The translations under genes and the position numbers were made by a program. Positions 17,251 to 26,641 of a stretch of 64,000 bases of DNA are shown here, one piece after another. Below the pieces are notes generated by a model. That model saw only the letters and a list, made by a program, of their open reading frames with translations, was not told the DNA's origin and made no database searches. The stretch comes from Iamia sp963728655 (GTDB lineage Bacteria > Actinomycetota > Acidimicrobiia > Acidimicrobiales > Iamiaceae). Each line of letters opens with the position of its first letter. Positions within the stretch are counted from its first letter, which is position 1. The stretch spans positions 558,001 through 622,000 of the forward strand of contig CAVSLD010000006.1 of NCBI GenBank assembly GCA_963728655.1. Reading direction: 5' to 3'.

Positions 17251-18883
17251 TCAGCCCGTGAGGGTGACCTCGCCCGGGACGGGGGTGGCCGGCGGCGCCT
17301 CGGCCCCACCGTCACCGTCACCGCCGCCACCGCCGTCCCCGGCGTCGAGGCGGAGGGCCAGGAGGTGCGACACGTCGCCGCCGGAGATGGGCCACACGAT
17401 CGTGTCGCCCACCACGGCGGGCGAGCCGTTCACGGCGACGCCCACGTCACGCCGCCAGACCTCGGCGCCGGTGGCCCGGTCGTAGGCGAGGAGCAGACCG
17501 GCGTAGGTCGAGGTGAGCAGCAGGTCGTTCACCACCGTCACCGCACCGAGGGCGTCGCCGGGCACGTCGGTCTGCCAGTCGATCGCGCCGGTGGCGGCGT
17601 CGATCGCCACCAGCGTGCTGGGATGGCTGCCCAGCTGGGCCGACAGGTTGAAGGTGGCCTCGGGGCCCTCGTAGGTCGAGGGCGCGTTGACGGCCACCGC
17701 GTAGACGGTGCCGTCGGCCGCCGCCGGGGGCGTCTCCACCCCTCCCAGCACCCCGGGGGCCACCGTGGTGGGCCCGTCGAAGGTGGTGAGGTCGTCGTTC
17801 TGGTGCAGCCCCACCGGCGTGTCCCACAGCACCTCGCCGGTCTCGGGGTCGTAGCCCAGGACCCGGCCGCCCTTGCCGGTGTGGGTGACCACCCGGCCCC
17901 CGTCGGGCAGCTCGACGAGCTGGGTCAGGACCATGTCGCGGTCCCAGATGTCGTGGGGGAACACCTGGTGGTGCCACCGCATGGTGCCGTCGGGGGCGAG
18001 GGCCAGGGCGCTGTCGGTGTACAGGTCGTCGCCGGGCCGGCTGGCGCCGGCGGGGAAGCCCGGCGCGCCGGGCGACGGCCACGGGTTCGACGTGCCCCAC
18101 CAGCTCTCGCCGGTGGCGGGGTCGACCGCCGGTGGGTACCAGGCCCCGCCGCCGTGGTTGACCTCGGCGTTGCCCCAGAAGTCGTCGGGCACCGTCTCGA
18201 CCTGCCACACGACGTGGCCGTCGCCCTGGTCGAGGGCGTAGAGGGTGCCCCGGGACCCCGGCGCCAGGGCCTGGGTGGCGACCAGCACGCAGCCGCCCAC
18301 CAGGGCCGGGGCCATGTCGACCTCGTTGCCGGGGGCCACCTCGAGGTCGCGCTCCCAGTCGACGGCGCCGGTGTCGGCATCGTGGGCGACGACGGTCGCG
18401 GTGTCGGAGATGCCGAACACCCGGCCCCAGCCCACGGCCACCCCCGCGGGCCCGAAGATGCTGACGTCGCGGGCCACGGACCACACCTCGACGCCGTCGT
18501 CGAGGGCGACGGCACGGGTGCTGCCGTCGAGGGCGCCGACGTAGACCCGGTCGTCGACCACCACCGGGTTGGTCGTGAGGTTGCCGAAGAGGGCGGCTCC
18601 GGGGACGTCGTGGGTCCAGGCCTGGCCCAGGCGGTCGATCGTCGAGGAGTCGATGGGCGAACCGGTGGCGGTCCGGGTGTTGGCCGCGTCGCCGTTGGGG
18701 GAGGGCCAGCCCGTCGGGCTCGGCCGTCACCTCCGGGGGCAGGCCCGTGCCGCACCGGCCCCCGGCGGGCGCCTGGCCACCGGCCGGGGCGGGACCCAGG
18801 GCTGCGGCCCCCAGCACGCCCACGCAGGGCAGGAGCGTCGTGGCCCGTCGGGAGAGGTGGGCGGAGGGGCGGCGGAGGCTCAC
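17251..18883 (-). CDS. Exported PQQ-like beta-propeller protein
   Basis: A PQQ-dehydrogenase-like propeller of about 543 residues. The GTG at 18883 starts a signal-like segment (MSLRRPSAHLSRRATTLLPC then a hydrophobic stretch). A frame break near 18706 separates it from WPSPNGDAANTRT, an N-terminal motif typical of PQQ alcohol dehydrogenases. Repeated blades carry the D-x-x-T-G-x-x-x-W motif (DADTGAVDWE, DPETGEVLWD, DAATGAIDWQ, DRATGAEVWR). An HDIWDRDM segment resembles the active-site region of quinoprotein dehydrogenases. Whether it binds PQQ and oxidises a substrate, or is a structural propeller, cannot be settled from sequence. Confidence 0.82.
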
Positions 18884-18980
18884 GGCGCACCAACCTGCCA
18901 CGCCCGGACGGCGCCCGCCGTCGGGGCGGCCGCCCCCGGCCCGGACGCGACCGCGTGGGGGGTGACGACCCGTGGCGCGG

Positions 18981-20129
18981 TCAGACGCCCATCGAGCGGC
19001 CCACGATCTCCTTCATGATCTCGGTGGTGCCGCCGTAGATCGTGGTGATGCGGGCGTCGAGGTAGGACCGGGCGATGGGGTACTCGAGCATGTAGCCGTA
19101 GCCGCCGTGGAGCTGGAGGCAGCGGTCCACGGTGCGCTTCTGGAGCTCGGTGCACCACCACTTGGCCTCGGCCGCCTCCTCGGCGGTGAGCTCGCCGGCG
19201 ACGAGGGCCTCGACGCAGCGGTCGACGAACACCCGGGCCAGGTCGATCTCGGTCCGCAGGGTGGCCAGCTCGAAGCGACTGTTCTGGAACGACCCGACGG
19301 GTTGGCCGAAGGCGGTGCGCTCCTTGACGTAGTCGAGCGTCCAGCCCAGGGCGGCCTCGGCCGCAGCCACCCCGGCGGCCGCGATGGAGAGCCGCTCCTG
19401 GGGCAGGTTGTGCACCAGGTGCACGAAGCCCTGGCCCTCCTGGCCCAGCAGGTTCTCGACGGGGACCGAGACGTCGGAGAAGAACAGCTCGGCCGTGTCC
19501 TGGCTGTGGAGGCCGATCTTGTCGAGGTTCCGTCCCCGCTCGAAGCCGTCCATGCCCCGCTCCAGCACGACCAGGCTCATCCCCTTGTGGCGCTGGCCGG
19601 GGTCGGTCTTGACCGCGGTGATCACCAGGTCGGCGTTGATCCCGTTGGTGATGAACGTCTTGGCCCCGTTGACCACGTAGCGGTCGCCATCACGCAGGGC
19701 GGTGGTGCTCATCGAGGCCAGGTCGGAGCCGATGCCGGGCTCGGTCATGGCGATGGCGGTGATGAGCTCGCCCGAGCAGATGCCGGGTAGCCAGCGGGCC
19801 TTCTGCTCCTCGGTGGCGAGGGACAGGAAGTAGGGGAGGCAGATGTCGTTGTGCAGGGTGAGCCCCAGCCCCGCCCCGCCGGTGCCGGCGTAGGCCAGCT
19901 CCTCGCCCAGGATGAGGTTGAAGCGGAAGTCGTCGACGCCGCCGCCGCCGTGCTCGGCGGGGACGTCGACGCCGAGGAAGCCGGCTGCGCCGGCGGTGGT
20001 GAACAGCTCGCGGGGGACGATCCCGTCGCGCTCCCAGTCGAGGAACGAGGGGACGACCTCCTTCTCGACGAAGGCCTTGACGCTGGCGCGGAACTGGTCG
20101 TGCTCGTCGGCGAACAGGGTGCGGCGCAT
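18981..20129 (-). CDS. Acyl-CoA dehydrogenase (second, unrelated copy)
   Basis: FAD acyl-CoA dehydrogenase of 382 residues, close to the standard 380. Motifs: AIAMTEPGIGSDLASM, NGAKTFITNGINADL, RTAFGQPVGSFQNSRFELA, and the C-terminal QLHGGYGYMLEYPIARSYLD ending TTIYGGTTEIMKEIVGRSM. It resembles the long-chain/FadE type more than the first copy, from which it differs throughout. The reading frame is intact. Upstream on the same strand is the MpaB-like oxygenase gene, 59 bp away, so the two may be cotranscribed. Confidence 0.92.
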   Translation of the reverse strand: MRRTLFADEHDQFRASVKAFVEKEVVPSFLDWERDGIVPRELFTTAGAAGFLGVDVPAEHGGGGVDDFRFNLILGEELAYAGTGGAGLGLTLHNDICLPYFLSLATEEQKARWLPGICSGELITAIAMTEPGIGSDLASMSTTALRDGDRYVVNGAKTFITNGINADLVITAVKTDPGQRHKGMSLVVLERGMDGFERGRNLDKIGLHSQDTAELFFSDVSVPVENLLGQEGQGFVHLVHNLPQERLSIAAAGVAAAEAALGWTLDYVKERTAFGQPVGSFQNSRFELATLRTEIDLARVFVDRCVEALVAGELTAEEAAEAKWWCTELQKRTVDRCLQLHGGYGYMLEYPIARSYLDARITTIYGGTTEIMKEIVGRSMGV

Positions 20130-20188
20130 GCGGGCACGGTACCGGCCACCGTGGCCTCCGAGCCCGGTCCGGGACGGCCGGCGGGCGG

Positions 20189-21094
20189 TCAGGTCCCGGC
20201 TGCGACGGCGGCCTCGCGGCGGGCGGCCAGCGAGGCGGGCCGGGGCGGGAAGGCCCAGTGGAACGTGGCCAGCAGGGCGTTGACCCCGGGCCGCACGACC
20301 AGGGCGTCGACGGGGGGCGCCACCGGCAGCCGCAGGTCGGCCTGGGCCCAGAGGGGGAGCAGGCCCACCGCGGCGGTGGCCACGGCCAGGTGGGCGGGGC
20401 GCGCCAGCAGGGGGACGGGCGGGTTGAACAGGAAGCGGAGGGTGGAGCGCCCGTCGGGACCGAGGCGGAGGTCGGACCTCCGGTCGGCCAGCCAGGCGCG
20501 GGTCGCGTCGGCGGTGCGGGGGACGTCCGGGGCGCCGAGGCGGACGGCCACCTCGGCCATCTCGTCGCAGTAGCGGTCGGCGTCGGCGTCGCTCAGGCGC
20601 CGGCGGCCGTAGGCCTGGTTCGCGGCGAGGAACGAGTCGACCTCGGTCACGTGGACGTAGGCCACCAGCTCGGGGTCGGCCGCGTCGTAGGACGTGCCGT
20701 CGACGAGGGTGCCGCGGACCCGGCGGTGGACCCGGCGCACGGTGGCCACCGCCCGCTCGGCGTCGGCGGTCGTGCCGAAGACTGTGGCCACGATGAAGCG
20801 GGAGGTCCGCTCCAGACGGCCGAACGGGTCGTCGCGGTAGGAGGAGTGCTGGGCCACGCCGGCCATGACCGCGGGGTGCAGGGCCTGGAGGAGCAGCGAC
20901 CGGAAGCCTCCGATGATGGTGGCGGGGTCGCCGTGGAGGCTCCACGCCGCGCTGCCGGGCCCGAACAGGCCCGGGTCGGCGCCGTCCACGTCGACCAGGC
21001 CCTCGAGGGACGGGGCGGTGGCCTCGGGGCCGGGGTCGGCCGCCCGCGCCAGGGCCCGCACCGCCGCACGAGGGTCGGGCACCGGGAGTCCCAC
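20189..21094 (-). CDS. Oxygenase MpaB family (DUF2236) protein
   Basis: Haem-dependent family related to latex-clearing and MpaB enzymes. The signature is complete: LHGDPATIIGGFRSLLLQAL then HPAVMAGVAQHSSYRDDP (the family's haem-ligand region) and FGRLERTSRFIVATVFG. The 301-residue product has no signal peptide. The GTG at 21094 is the most upstream in-frame start before the sequence becomes non-coding. Natural substrate is unknown for most of the family; proximity to an acyl-CoA dehydrogenase suggests lipid or terpenoid oxidation, an inference only. Confidence 0.87.
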   Translation of the reverse strand: MGLPVPDPRAAVRALARAADPGPEATAPSLEGLVDVDGADPGLFGPGSAAWSLHGDPATIIGGFRSLLLQALHPAVMAGVAQHSSYRDDPFGRLERTSRFIVATVFGTTADAERAVATVRRVHRRVRGTLVDGTSYDAADPELVAYVHVTEVDSFLAANQAYGRRRLSDADADRYCDEMAEVAVRLGAPDVPRTADATRAWLADRRSDLRLGPDGRSTLRFLFNPPVPLLARPAHLAVATAAVGLLPLWAQADLRLPVAPPVDALVVRPGVNALLATFHWAFPPRPASLAARREAAVAAGT

Positions 21095-21139
21095 GCCCGC
21101 ACGGTAGGCCGACGCGGTGGGAGCCGACGGGCCAGGGCC

Positions 21140-21145
21140 TACAGT
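21140..21145 (+). promoter_or_regulatory. -10 box TACAGT for the thiamine operon
   Basis: TACAGT is followed seven to nine bases later by the first conserved helix of the TPP riboswitch, placing the transcription start at the riboswitch 5' end. Confidence 0.55.
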
Positions 21146-21153
21146 GACCGGAG

Positions 21154-21254
21154 AACGCCGGGGAGCTCGGGGCAGCCGGGCTGAGAGGGCGGACGGCCAC
21201 CACGGTGGCGCGCCGCCGACCCGTGAACCTGCTCTGGACAATGCCAGCGGAGGG
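21154..21254 (+). promoter_or_regulatory. TPP riboswitch (THI element)
   Basis: The conserved cores are present in order: GGGGAGC near 21159, GGGCTGAGAGGGCGG (21178-21192; CUGAGA binds the pyrimidine), an optional stem, then ACCCGTGAACCTG (21219-21231) and CTGGACAATGCCAGCG (21234-21249). The final GGAGGGA belongs to the closing helix and doubles as the Shine-Dalgarno of the GTG at 21261. Pairing in the TPP-bound form would hide it, so control is probably at translation initiation. This is a textbook match by eye. Confidence 0.93.
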
Positions 21255-21260
21255 ATGCGA

Positions 21261-22012
21261 GTGCCCGACCAGCCCCGTGGAGACGACAGCGTGGAGCCGC
21301 GCCCGCCGGGGCCGCCTCCCGCCACCGTCGTGGTCCTCGCCGGCGGCGACGAGGGCCCGGGGGGGCTGCGCCTCCCCGCCGCCGACCTGGTGGTGGCGGC
21401 CGACTCCGGCGCCGAGGTGGCCCGCCGCCTCGGCCTCCGGGTCGACGTGCTGGTCGGCGACCTCGACTCGGTCCGGGCCGACACCCTGTCCGCCCTGCGC
21501 GACGCCGACACCGAGGTCGTCCGCCACCACCGGGACAAGGACGCCACGGACCTCGAGCTGGCCCTGGCCCTGGCGACCGTCGGTGACCCGACGCGGGTGG
21601 TGCTCGTCGGTGGCCACGGCGGGCGCCTCGACCACGCCCTCGCCGTGCCCGGTGCCCTCGCCACCGTCGCCCGCCCCGGGCGCCGGGTCGAGGCGTGGCT
21701 GGGCCCGGCCTCGCTCCAGGTGACCCAGGACGAGGTGTGGGTCGACGGCCGCGGTCCGGGGAGCTGGTGTCGCTGCTGCCCTGGGCCGGTCCCGTCCACG
21801 GCACCACCACCGAGGGCCTGCGGTGGGCGCTCGAGGACTCGACCCTGGAGGCCGGCTCGACCCGAGGCGTCAGCAACGAGGTGACCTCCGCGCCGGCGCG
21901 GGTGCGCATCACCGGGGGCACGCTCCTGGTGGTCCGCCCCCACGCCCTCACCCCCGCGGCCGACCGGCGCCTCCCCGTCCCGGACCGCCCGGCCCCCGGA
22001 GGACCGGCGTGA
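21261..22012 (+). CDS. thiN: Thiamine pyrophosphokinase (one frame break)
   Basis: Transfers pyrophosphate from ATP to thiamine. The N-terminal half has VAADSGAEVARRLGLRVDVL and VGDLDSVRADTL (the acidic catalytic loop), then HHRDKDATDLELAL and LVGGHGGRLDHALA, all family hallmarks. Near 21763 one G appears to be missing; restoring it gives RGPGELVSLLPWAGP and the thiamine-binding C-terminal segment with GVSNEV. The repaired length is 250 residues. The GTG at 21261 is preferred to an ATG at 21255 because it has correct spacing from GGAGGG. The TPP riboswitch directly upstream corroborates the assignment. Confidence 0.92.
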
Positions 22013-22881
22013 GCGGCGCCCCCACCGGCCTCGGTGCCGTCCCGGGCTCCCGCCCGCCGGGGTCGCCCTCGGGCCCGGCGCGGTGGCTGCCGCCGACCCT
22101 CGTGGTGCTGGCCGCCCTCGGCACCTGGGAGGCCTGGGTGCGCATCCGCCACGTCCCCGACTACGTGCTGCCCCCGCCCAGCCGGGTGGCCCGGACCGCC
22201 GTCGACTCCTGGCACCTGCTCCCCGGCCACCTGGGCACGACCCTGCTGGAGACGGTGCTGGGCCTGGTGGCCGGCGCCGCCGCAGGGGTGGGGATCGCCC
22301 TGCTGGTGAGCGGCGTGCCCCTGGCCCGGCGCAGCCTCGGGCCGCTGCTGGTCGCCAGCCAGACCATCCCCATGATCGTGCTGGCCCCGCTCTTCGCCAT
22401 CGTCTTCGGCTTCGGGCTCACGCCCAAGGTCGTGGTCGTCGCCCTCATCACCTTCTTCCCGGTCACCATCAGCACCGTGGCCGGCCTGGACGGGGCCGAT
22501 GACGAGCTCGTCGACCTGGTGCGGGCCCTCGGGGGCCGCACCGGGACCGTGCTGCGGGTGGTGCGGGGCCCGGCCGCCGTGCCCTCGTTCGTCGCCGGCC
22601 TGCGCATCTCCTCGGCCTACGCGGTGGCCGGCGCCGTCATCGCCGAGGGGACCGGGGGCAGCCGGGGCCTCGGCTTCTTCATCACCCGCTCCCAGTCCAG
22701 CTTCCGCGTCGACCGCATCATCCTCGCCGTGGTCGTGGTGGCCGCCATCTCCGCCGCCCTCTACGGCCTCGTCGGCCTCCTCGGCCGCCTGGCCACGCCG
22801 TGGCAGGGCGCCGGCGACCACCCCGTCGTCGCCGCCACCCCGTCCGCTCCCGTCGTCCCCCACCCGGAGGTGTCCCCGTGA
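22009..22881 (+). CDS. thiX: ABC transporter permease, ThiX type
   Basis: Integral membrane permease of the SsuC/TauC/ThiX family, 290 residues with about six membrane helices. The EAA loop is seen as ALGGRTGTVLRVVRGPAAVP. The motif VLAPLFAIVFGFGLTPKVVV is typical of this family. Its GTG overlaps the thiN stop (GTGA), showing translational coupling to thiN and control by the same riboswitch. That coupling is the main reason to assign thiamine-pyrimidine transport rather than sulfonate or nitrate transport. Confidence 0.85.
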   Translation: MSGAPTGLGAVPGSRPPGSPSGPARWLPPTLVVLAALGTWEAWVRIRHVPDYVLPPPSRVARTAVDSWHLLPGHLGTTLLETVLGLVAGAAAGVGIALLVSGVPLARRSLGPLLVASQTIPMIVLAPLFAIVFGFGLTPKVVVVALITFFPVTISTVAGLDGADDELVDLVRALGGRTGTVLRVVRGPAAVPSFVAGLRISSAYAVAGAVIAEGTGGSRGLGFFITRSQSSFRVDRIILAVVVVAAISAALYGLVGLLGRLATPWQGAGDHPVVAATPSAPVVPHPEVSP

Positions 22882-23912
22882 CCACCCGCACCCCCCACCC
22901 CCGGCGCCGCCGCGCCCTGGTCCTCGCCGTCGTGGCCGTCCTCGTGGGCGCCCTCGCGGCCTGCTCGGACGGCGGCGGGTCCGAGGACGCCTCCGACGAG
23001 GGTCTCGAGCCGGTGACCGTCGTCCTCGAGTGGAGCCCCAACACCAACCACTCCGGCGTCTACCTGGCCCAGGCGGAGGGCTGGTACGCCGACGCCGGCC
23101 TCGACGTCGAGGTCATCGAGCCCGGCGATGCCGGCTCGCTGCAGATCCTCGGCTCCGGCAAGGCCGACGTCGCCTTCACCGTCCAGGAGGAGCTGGTCCC
23201 GGCCCGGGCCGAGGGCGTGCCCGTCGTCGGCATCGGTGCGGTGATCGAGCACAACACCTCCAGCCTGCTGTCGCTGGCCTCCGACGACATCAGCCGGCCG
23301 CGGGACCTCGCCGGCCACCGCTACGGCGGCTTCGGCGGTCAGCTGGAGACGGCTCTGGTGGAGCGCATGGTCGCCTGCGACGGCGGGGACCCCGATGCCG
23401 TCGAGTTCGCGGACGTCGGTGAGGCCGACTACCGGTTGGGCCTCACCCGCGACCAGTACGACGCGGTGTGGATCTTCGATGCGTGGGACGGCATCCGCCT
23501 GGGCGACATCGAGGGGCTCGACACCACCACCATCCCCTTCGTCGACCACGCCGACTGCATCCCGGACTGGTACACGCCGATGCTGGCGACCAGCGAGGAC
23601 GAGATCGCCGACCGGCCCGAGGTGCTCTCCTCGTTCATGGAGGTGACGGCCCGGGGCTACCGCGAGGCCATGGCCGACCCGCAGGCCGCGGGCGACGCCC
23701 TGCTGGGTGCCGTGCCCGACCTCGACCCCGACCTGGTCGCAGCGAGCAGCGAGTACCTCGCCACCCGGTACGCCGAGGACCCCGACCGGTGGGGCCAGAT
23801 GACCGAGGAGCGCTGGACCGCCTTCGTCGACTTCCTCGTCGACGCCGGGCTCATCGACGAGCCCATCGACGTCGACCAGGCCTTCACCAACCAGTTCCTG
23901 CCCCAGGCCTGA
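22878..23912 (+). CDS. thiY: ABC substrate-binding lipoprotein, ThiY/NMT1 type
   Basis: Periplasm-facing binding protein of 344 residues. A lipoprotein signal ends LVGALAACS. The mature part opens VTVVLEWSPNTNHSGVYLAQ and AEGWYADAGLDVEV, the NMT1/THI5-like hallmark of pyrimidine (HMP or formylaminopyrimidine) binders. Family features QEELVPARAEGVPVVGIG and YDAVWIFDAWDG follow. The GTG overlaps the permease stop. Together with the TPP riboswitch, this supports uptake of a thiamine precursor; the exact ligand is not determined by sequence. Confidence 0.87.
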   Translation: MTTRTPHPRRRRALVLAVVAVLVGALAACSDGGGSEDASDEGLEPVTVVLEWSPNTNHSGVYLAQAEGWYADAGLDVEVIEPGDAGSLQILGSGKADVAFTVQEELVPARAEGVPVVGIGAVIEHNTSSLLSLASDDISRPRDLAGHRYGGFGGQLETALVERMVACDGGDPDAVEFADVGEADYRLGLTRDQYDAVWIFDAWDGIRLGDIEGLDTTTIPFVDHADCIPDWYTPMLATSEDEIADRPEVLSSFMEVTARGYREAMADPQAAGDALLGAVPDLDPDLVAASSEYLATRYAEDPDRWGQMTEERWTAFVDFLVDAGLIDEPIDVDQAFTNQFLPQA

Positions 23913-23965
23913 CGCTGAGCACCGAGGCCGCGCCCCCCGACGACCCGCCCGCCCCGGCCGGGCGG

Positions 23966-24704
23966 GTGGCGGTGCGCGGCCTCGCACCACGCCTTCGGCG
24001 CGGTGGACGTGCTCCGCGGCCTGGACCTCGACGTGGCGCCCGGGGAGTTCGTCGCGGTCCTCGGGCCCTCGGGCTGCGGCAAGAGCACCCTGCTCAAGGT
24101 CCTGGCCGGCCTCCTCGTGCCCGCGGCAGGCACGGCCGAGGTCGACGGGGCGACCGTGGTCGGCCACCCCGGCCGCACCGCCTACCAGCCCCAGCGCGAC
24201 GCCCTGCTCCCGTGGCGACGGGTGGTGCCCAACGCGGCCCTGGGCGCCGAGCTGGCCGGCCGAGCCCGCGCCGACGCACGGGCCGACGCCGCCGCCCTGC
24301 TGGCCCGCTTCGGCCTCGCCGGCTTCGAGCGCTCCTGGCCGGCCCAGCTGTCCGGCGGCATGCGCCAGCGGGTGGCGGTGGCCCGCACCTTCCTGGTGGG
24401 GCGGGCCCCGCTGCTGCTCGACGAGCCCTTCGGCGCCCTCGACGCCCTCACCCGCCGCGACCTCTACGGCTGGCTGGAGGAGGTGTGGGGAGGTGAGGGC
24501 GGTCGCCCCAGCACCCTGCTCGTCACCCACGACGTCGACGAGGCCCTCACCCTCGCCGACCGGGTGGTGGTGCTCTCGGCTCGCCCCGGGCGGGTGGTGG
24601 CCGTCGAGCCGGTGCCCTTCGCCCGCCCGCGGGGCGTCGACGCGGCCGCCGACCCGGCATGGGGTGAGCTCCGCCGCCGCCTCCTCGAGGCGCTGGCCGG
24701 CTAG
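23966..24704 (+). CDS. thiZ: ABC transporter ATPase, ThiZ type (one frame break)
   Basis: Energises the ThiXY transporter. Walker A GPSGCGKST, Q-loop AYQPQRDALLPW, signature LSGGMRQRVAVART, Walker B LLLDEPFGALDALT and switch LLVTHDVDEALTLADR are all present. An extra base near 23984 breaks the frame between VAVRGL and HHAFGAVDVLRGL; after repair, the GTG at 23966 gives 245 residues. A CTG at 23915, three bases after the thiY stop, would extend the N-terminus by 17 residues in frame and may be the true start. It closes the thiamine operon. Confidence 0.85.
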
Positions 24705-24823
24705 CGGGTCCTGGGATCGGAGGTCCCGTCGCCTCCGGCCGCCGGCCGATCCCGCGCCCGGGCCGAGAGGGGCTGGGGCGCTCGCCGTGCGGGACGACGG
24801 GCGGCCTCGGGCATGCTGGCGGG

Positions 24824-25276
24824 GTGGACGTGACCGCGGAGATGGACACCGCCAGCCCACCGGTGGCCCTGTTCGCCTGCATCGAGGACCTCGGCCGCTA
24901 CCCCGAGTGGCTGGGCATGGTCACCCGCGCCGTGGCCCTGGACCCGGAGGACGGCGACGAGGGCCCGGCCTGGTCGATCGACATCCGGGGCAAGGTCGGC
25001 CCCCTGGCGCGGGCCAAGCGCCTCCGGATGGTGCGCACCGTGCACGACACCCCCTCGGCGGTCACCTTCGAGCGGCGCGAGCGCGACGGGCGCGACCACT
25101 CGTCCTGGGTGCTGCGGGGCGAGGTCGTGGAGGGCCCCGACGGCGCCCGCCTGGTGATGCACCTGCACTACGGCGGCAGCCTCTTCGGCCCGGTCCTCGA
25201 ACGGCTCCTCGGCGACGAGATCGCCCGGTCCCGGCCCCGCCTGGCCGCCCTCGCGGCCGACGTGGGCGCCGGCTAG
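24824..25276 (+). CDS. SRPBCC (START-like) superfamily protein
   Basis: A 150-residue polyketide-cyclase-like fold that usually binds a hydrophobic ligand. It begins VDVTAEMDTASPPVALFACI then EDLGRYPEWLGMV, the characteristic first strand and helix with the P-W motif, and ends with the long C-terminal helix that closes the cavity (RLLGDEIARSRPRLAALA). Substrate unknown. A CATGCT six bases before the GTG might act as -10. It is a single gene between the thiamine operon and the thioredoxin gene. Confidence 0.8.
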   Translation: MDVTAEMDTASPPVALFACIEDLGRYPEWLGMVTRAVALDPEDGDEGPAWSIDIRGKVGPLARAKRLRMVRTVHDTPSAVTFERRERDGRDHSSWVLRGEVVEGPDGARLVMHLHYGGSLFGPVLERLLGDEIARSRPRLAALAADVGAG

Positions 25277-25325
25277 CCGAGGACGGCCACAGGGCCGGGC
25301 GCGACGGGCCGGGGGGCTTCGCCGG

Positions 25326-25331
25326 TAGGTT
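25326..25331 (+). promoter_or_regulatory. -10 box TAGGTT before cnoX-like gene
   Basis: TAGGTT gives a leader of about 32 bases that carries the Shine-Dalgarno CAGGAG (25356-25361), so this gene, unlike several neighbours, is not leaderless. Confidence 0.4.
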
Positions 25332-25369
25332 CGGGGGGCCGTTCCCCGTCTCCCAGGAGCCGTCCCGCC

Positions 25370-26074
25370 ATGGTCGACGTCACCGACGCCACCTTCCAGA
25401 CCGACGTCATCGAGCGCTCGAAGGACGTCCCGGTCGTCGTCGACCTGTGGGCGCCGTGGTGCGGCCCGTGCCGCCAGCTGGGCCCGATCATCGAGGACGT
25501 GGTCGACGCCACCGACGGCGGCGCGGTGCTGGCCAAGGTCAACGTGGACGAGAACCCGCAGATCGCCCAGGCCTTCCGTGTCCAGGGCATCCCCGCCGTG
25601 TTCGGCATCCGCAACGGGGCCGTGCTCGACAGCTTCGTCGGGGCCCAGGGCAAGGACGCGGTGCAGTCCTTCGTCGACGGCCTCCTCCCGACCGCCGAGG
25701 AGGGGGAGGTGGCCGAGCTGGTGGCCGAGGGCGACATCTCGTCGCTGCGCCTGGCGCTCGAGCTCGACCCGGCCAACGTCGAGGTCACCGAGGCCCTGGC
25801 CGAGGCCATGGTCGCCGACGACCGGGCCGAGGAGGCCCTCGAGCTGCTCACCCGCATCCCGGAGACGGCGAACACCCGCCGCATCGCGGCCCTGGCCCGC
25901 ACCGGCGGCGAGGCCGCGGCCGACGACGTCGACGCCCGCCTCGACGCCCTGCTCGACCGGGCCGCGGCCGACGAGGAGGCCCGTCAGGAGCTGCTCGACC
26001 TGCTCGAGCTGCTGGGCCCTGAGGACCCGCGCACCGCCACCTACCGCAAGGCCCTCACCACCAAGCTCTTCTGA
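25370..26074 (+). CDS. Thioredoxin-TPR co-chaperone (CnoX/YbbN-like)
   Basis: Residues 1-105 form a thioredoxin domain with active site WAPWCGPCRQ (cysteines at about 31 and 34) and the cis-proline loop GIPAVFGI. Residues 110-234 are helical TPR-like repeats (ELVAEGDISSLRLALELDPA; TEALAEAMVADDRAEEALEL). The architecture is that of CnoX/YbbN, which protects unfolded clients and hands them to GroEL or DnaK. Both redox cysteines are retained here. Intact frame, 234 residues, clear start. Confidence 0.9.
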   Translation: MVDVTDATFQTDVIERSKDVPVVVDLWAPWCGPCRQLGPIIEDVVDATDGGAVLAKVNVDENPQIAQAFRVQGIPAVFGIRNGAVLDSFVGAQGKDAVQSFVDGLLPTAEEGEVAELVAEGDISSLRLALELDPANVEVTEALAEAMVADDRAEEALELLTRIPETANTRRIAALARTGGEAAADDVDARLDALLDRAAADEEARQELLDLLELLGPEDPRTATYRKALTTKLF

Positions 26075-26104
26075 GCCGGGGCCGGGACGGGCCGGGACGG
26101 CGTC

Positions 26105-26431
26105 GTGGAGCTGCGTCGCCGGGACGACCACTGGCTCTGGGTGGGCGGCCCGGTCCCACCCGGCGCGGCGGCCATCACCGTCGGGCGCCTGGTCTCGGTG
26201 CGGGCCCGATCGGCCGGGTCGACCCACCTGCTGGCCCACGAGGCCGAGCACGTCCGCCAGTACCGCGAGCGCGGCGTCGCAGGCTTCCTGGTGGCCTACC
26301 TGCGTGACTACCTGGGCCTGCGGGCCCGGGCCTGGCCCCACTGGGCCGCCTACCGCCGCCTCGGCCTGGAGGTCGACGCCGAGTGGCGGGCCCGCCGCCC
26401 CGACCTGCCCCCGGTGCCGCTCCGCCGCTGA
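26105..26431 (+). CDS. Short HExxH-motif protein
   Basis: A 108-residue product with THLLAHEAEHVRQYRERG at about residues 39-57, an HExxH zinc-binding motif, then an amphipathic or membrane-associated stretch GVAGFLVAYLRDYLGLRARA. It resembles the short actinobacterial DUF4157-like proteins. A third zinc ligand is not obvious, so proteolytic activity is uncertain. The GTG is 30 bases after the thioredoxin stop, possibly in the same transcript. Confidence 0.65.
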   Translation: MELRRRDDHWLWVGGPVPPGAAAITVGRLVSVRARSAGSTHLLAHEAEHVRQYRERGVAGFLVAYLRDYLGLRARAWPHWAAYRRLGLEVDAEWRARRPDLPPVPLRR

Positions 26432-26549
26432 TCCCGCCCGGGGGCGCCGGCCGGCGCGCGCGGCCCCGCGGGAGCCGGCCCCCTCGTCGGATCGGTGCCG
26501 TCGCGGCGGCGTCGACCACGTCGCCCTTCCGCGGCCGCGCCCGCCGTCG

Positions 26550-26555
26550 TACACT
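26550..26555 (+). promoter_or_regulatory. -10 box TACACT before comEA
   Basis: TACACT begins a leader of about 80 bases that contains two small hairpins (CCCCGGTGGCTCCGGGG and GTCGCCTCCGTGGCGAC), then Shine-Dalgarno GGGAGG before the GTG at 26642. Confidence 0.4.
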
Positions 26556-26641
26556 CACGTCGTCCCCGGTGGCTCCGGGGCCTGCGCTTCCCCTGTGCAC
26601 CCGACGTCGCCTCCGTGGCGACCCGAGCCGGGAGGCGCCCC

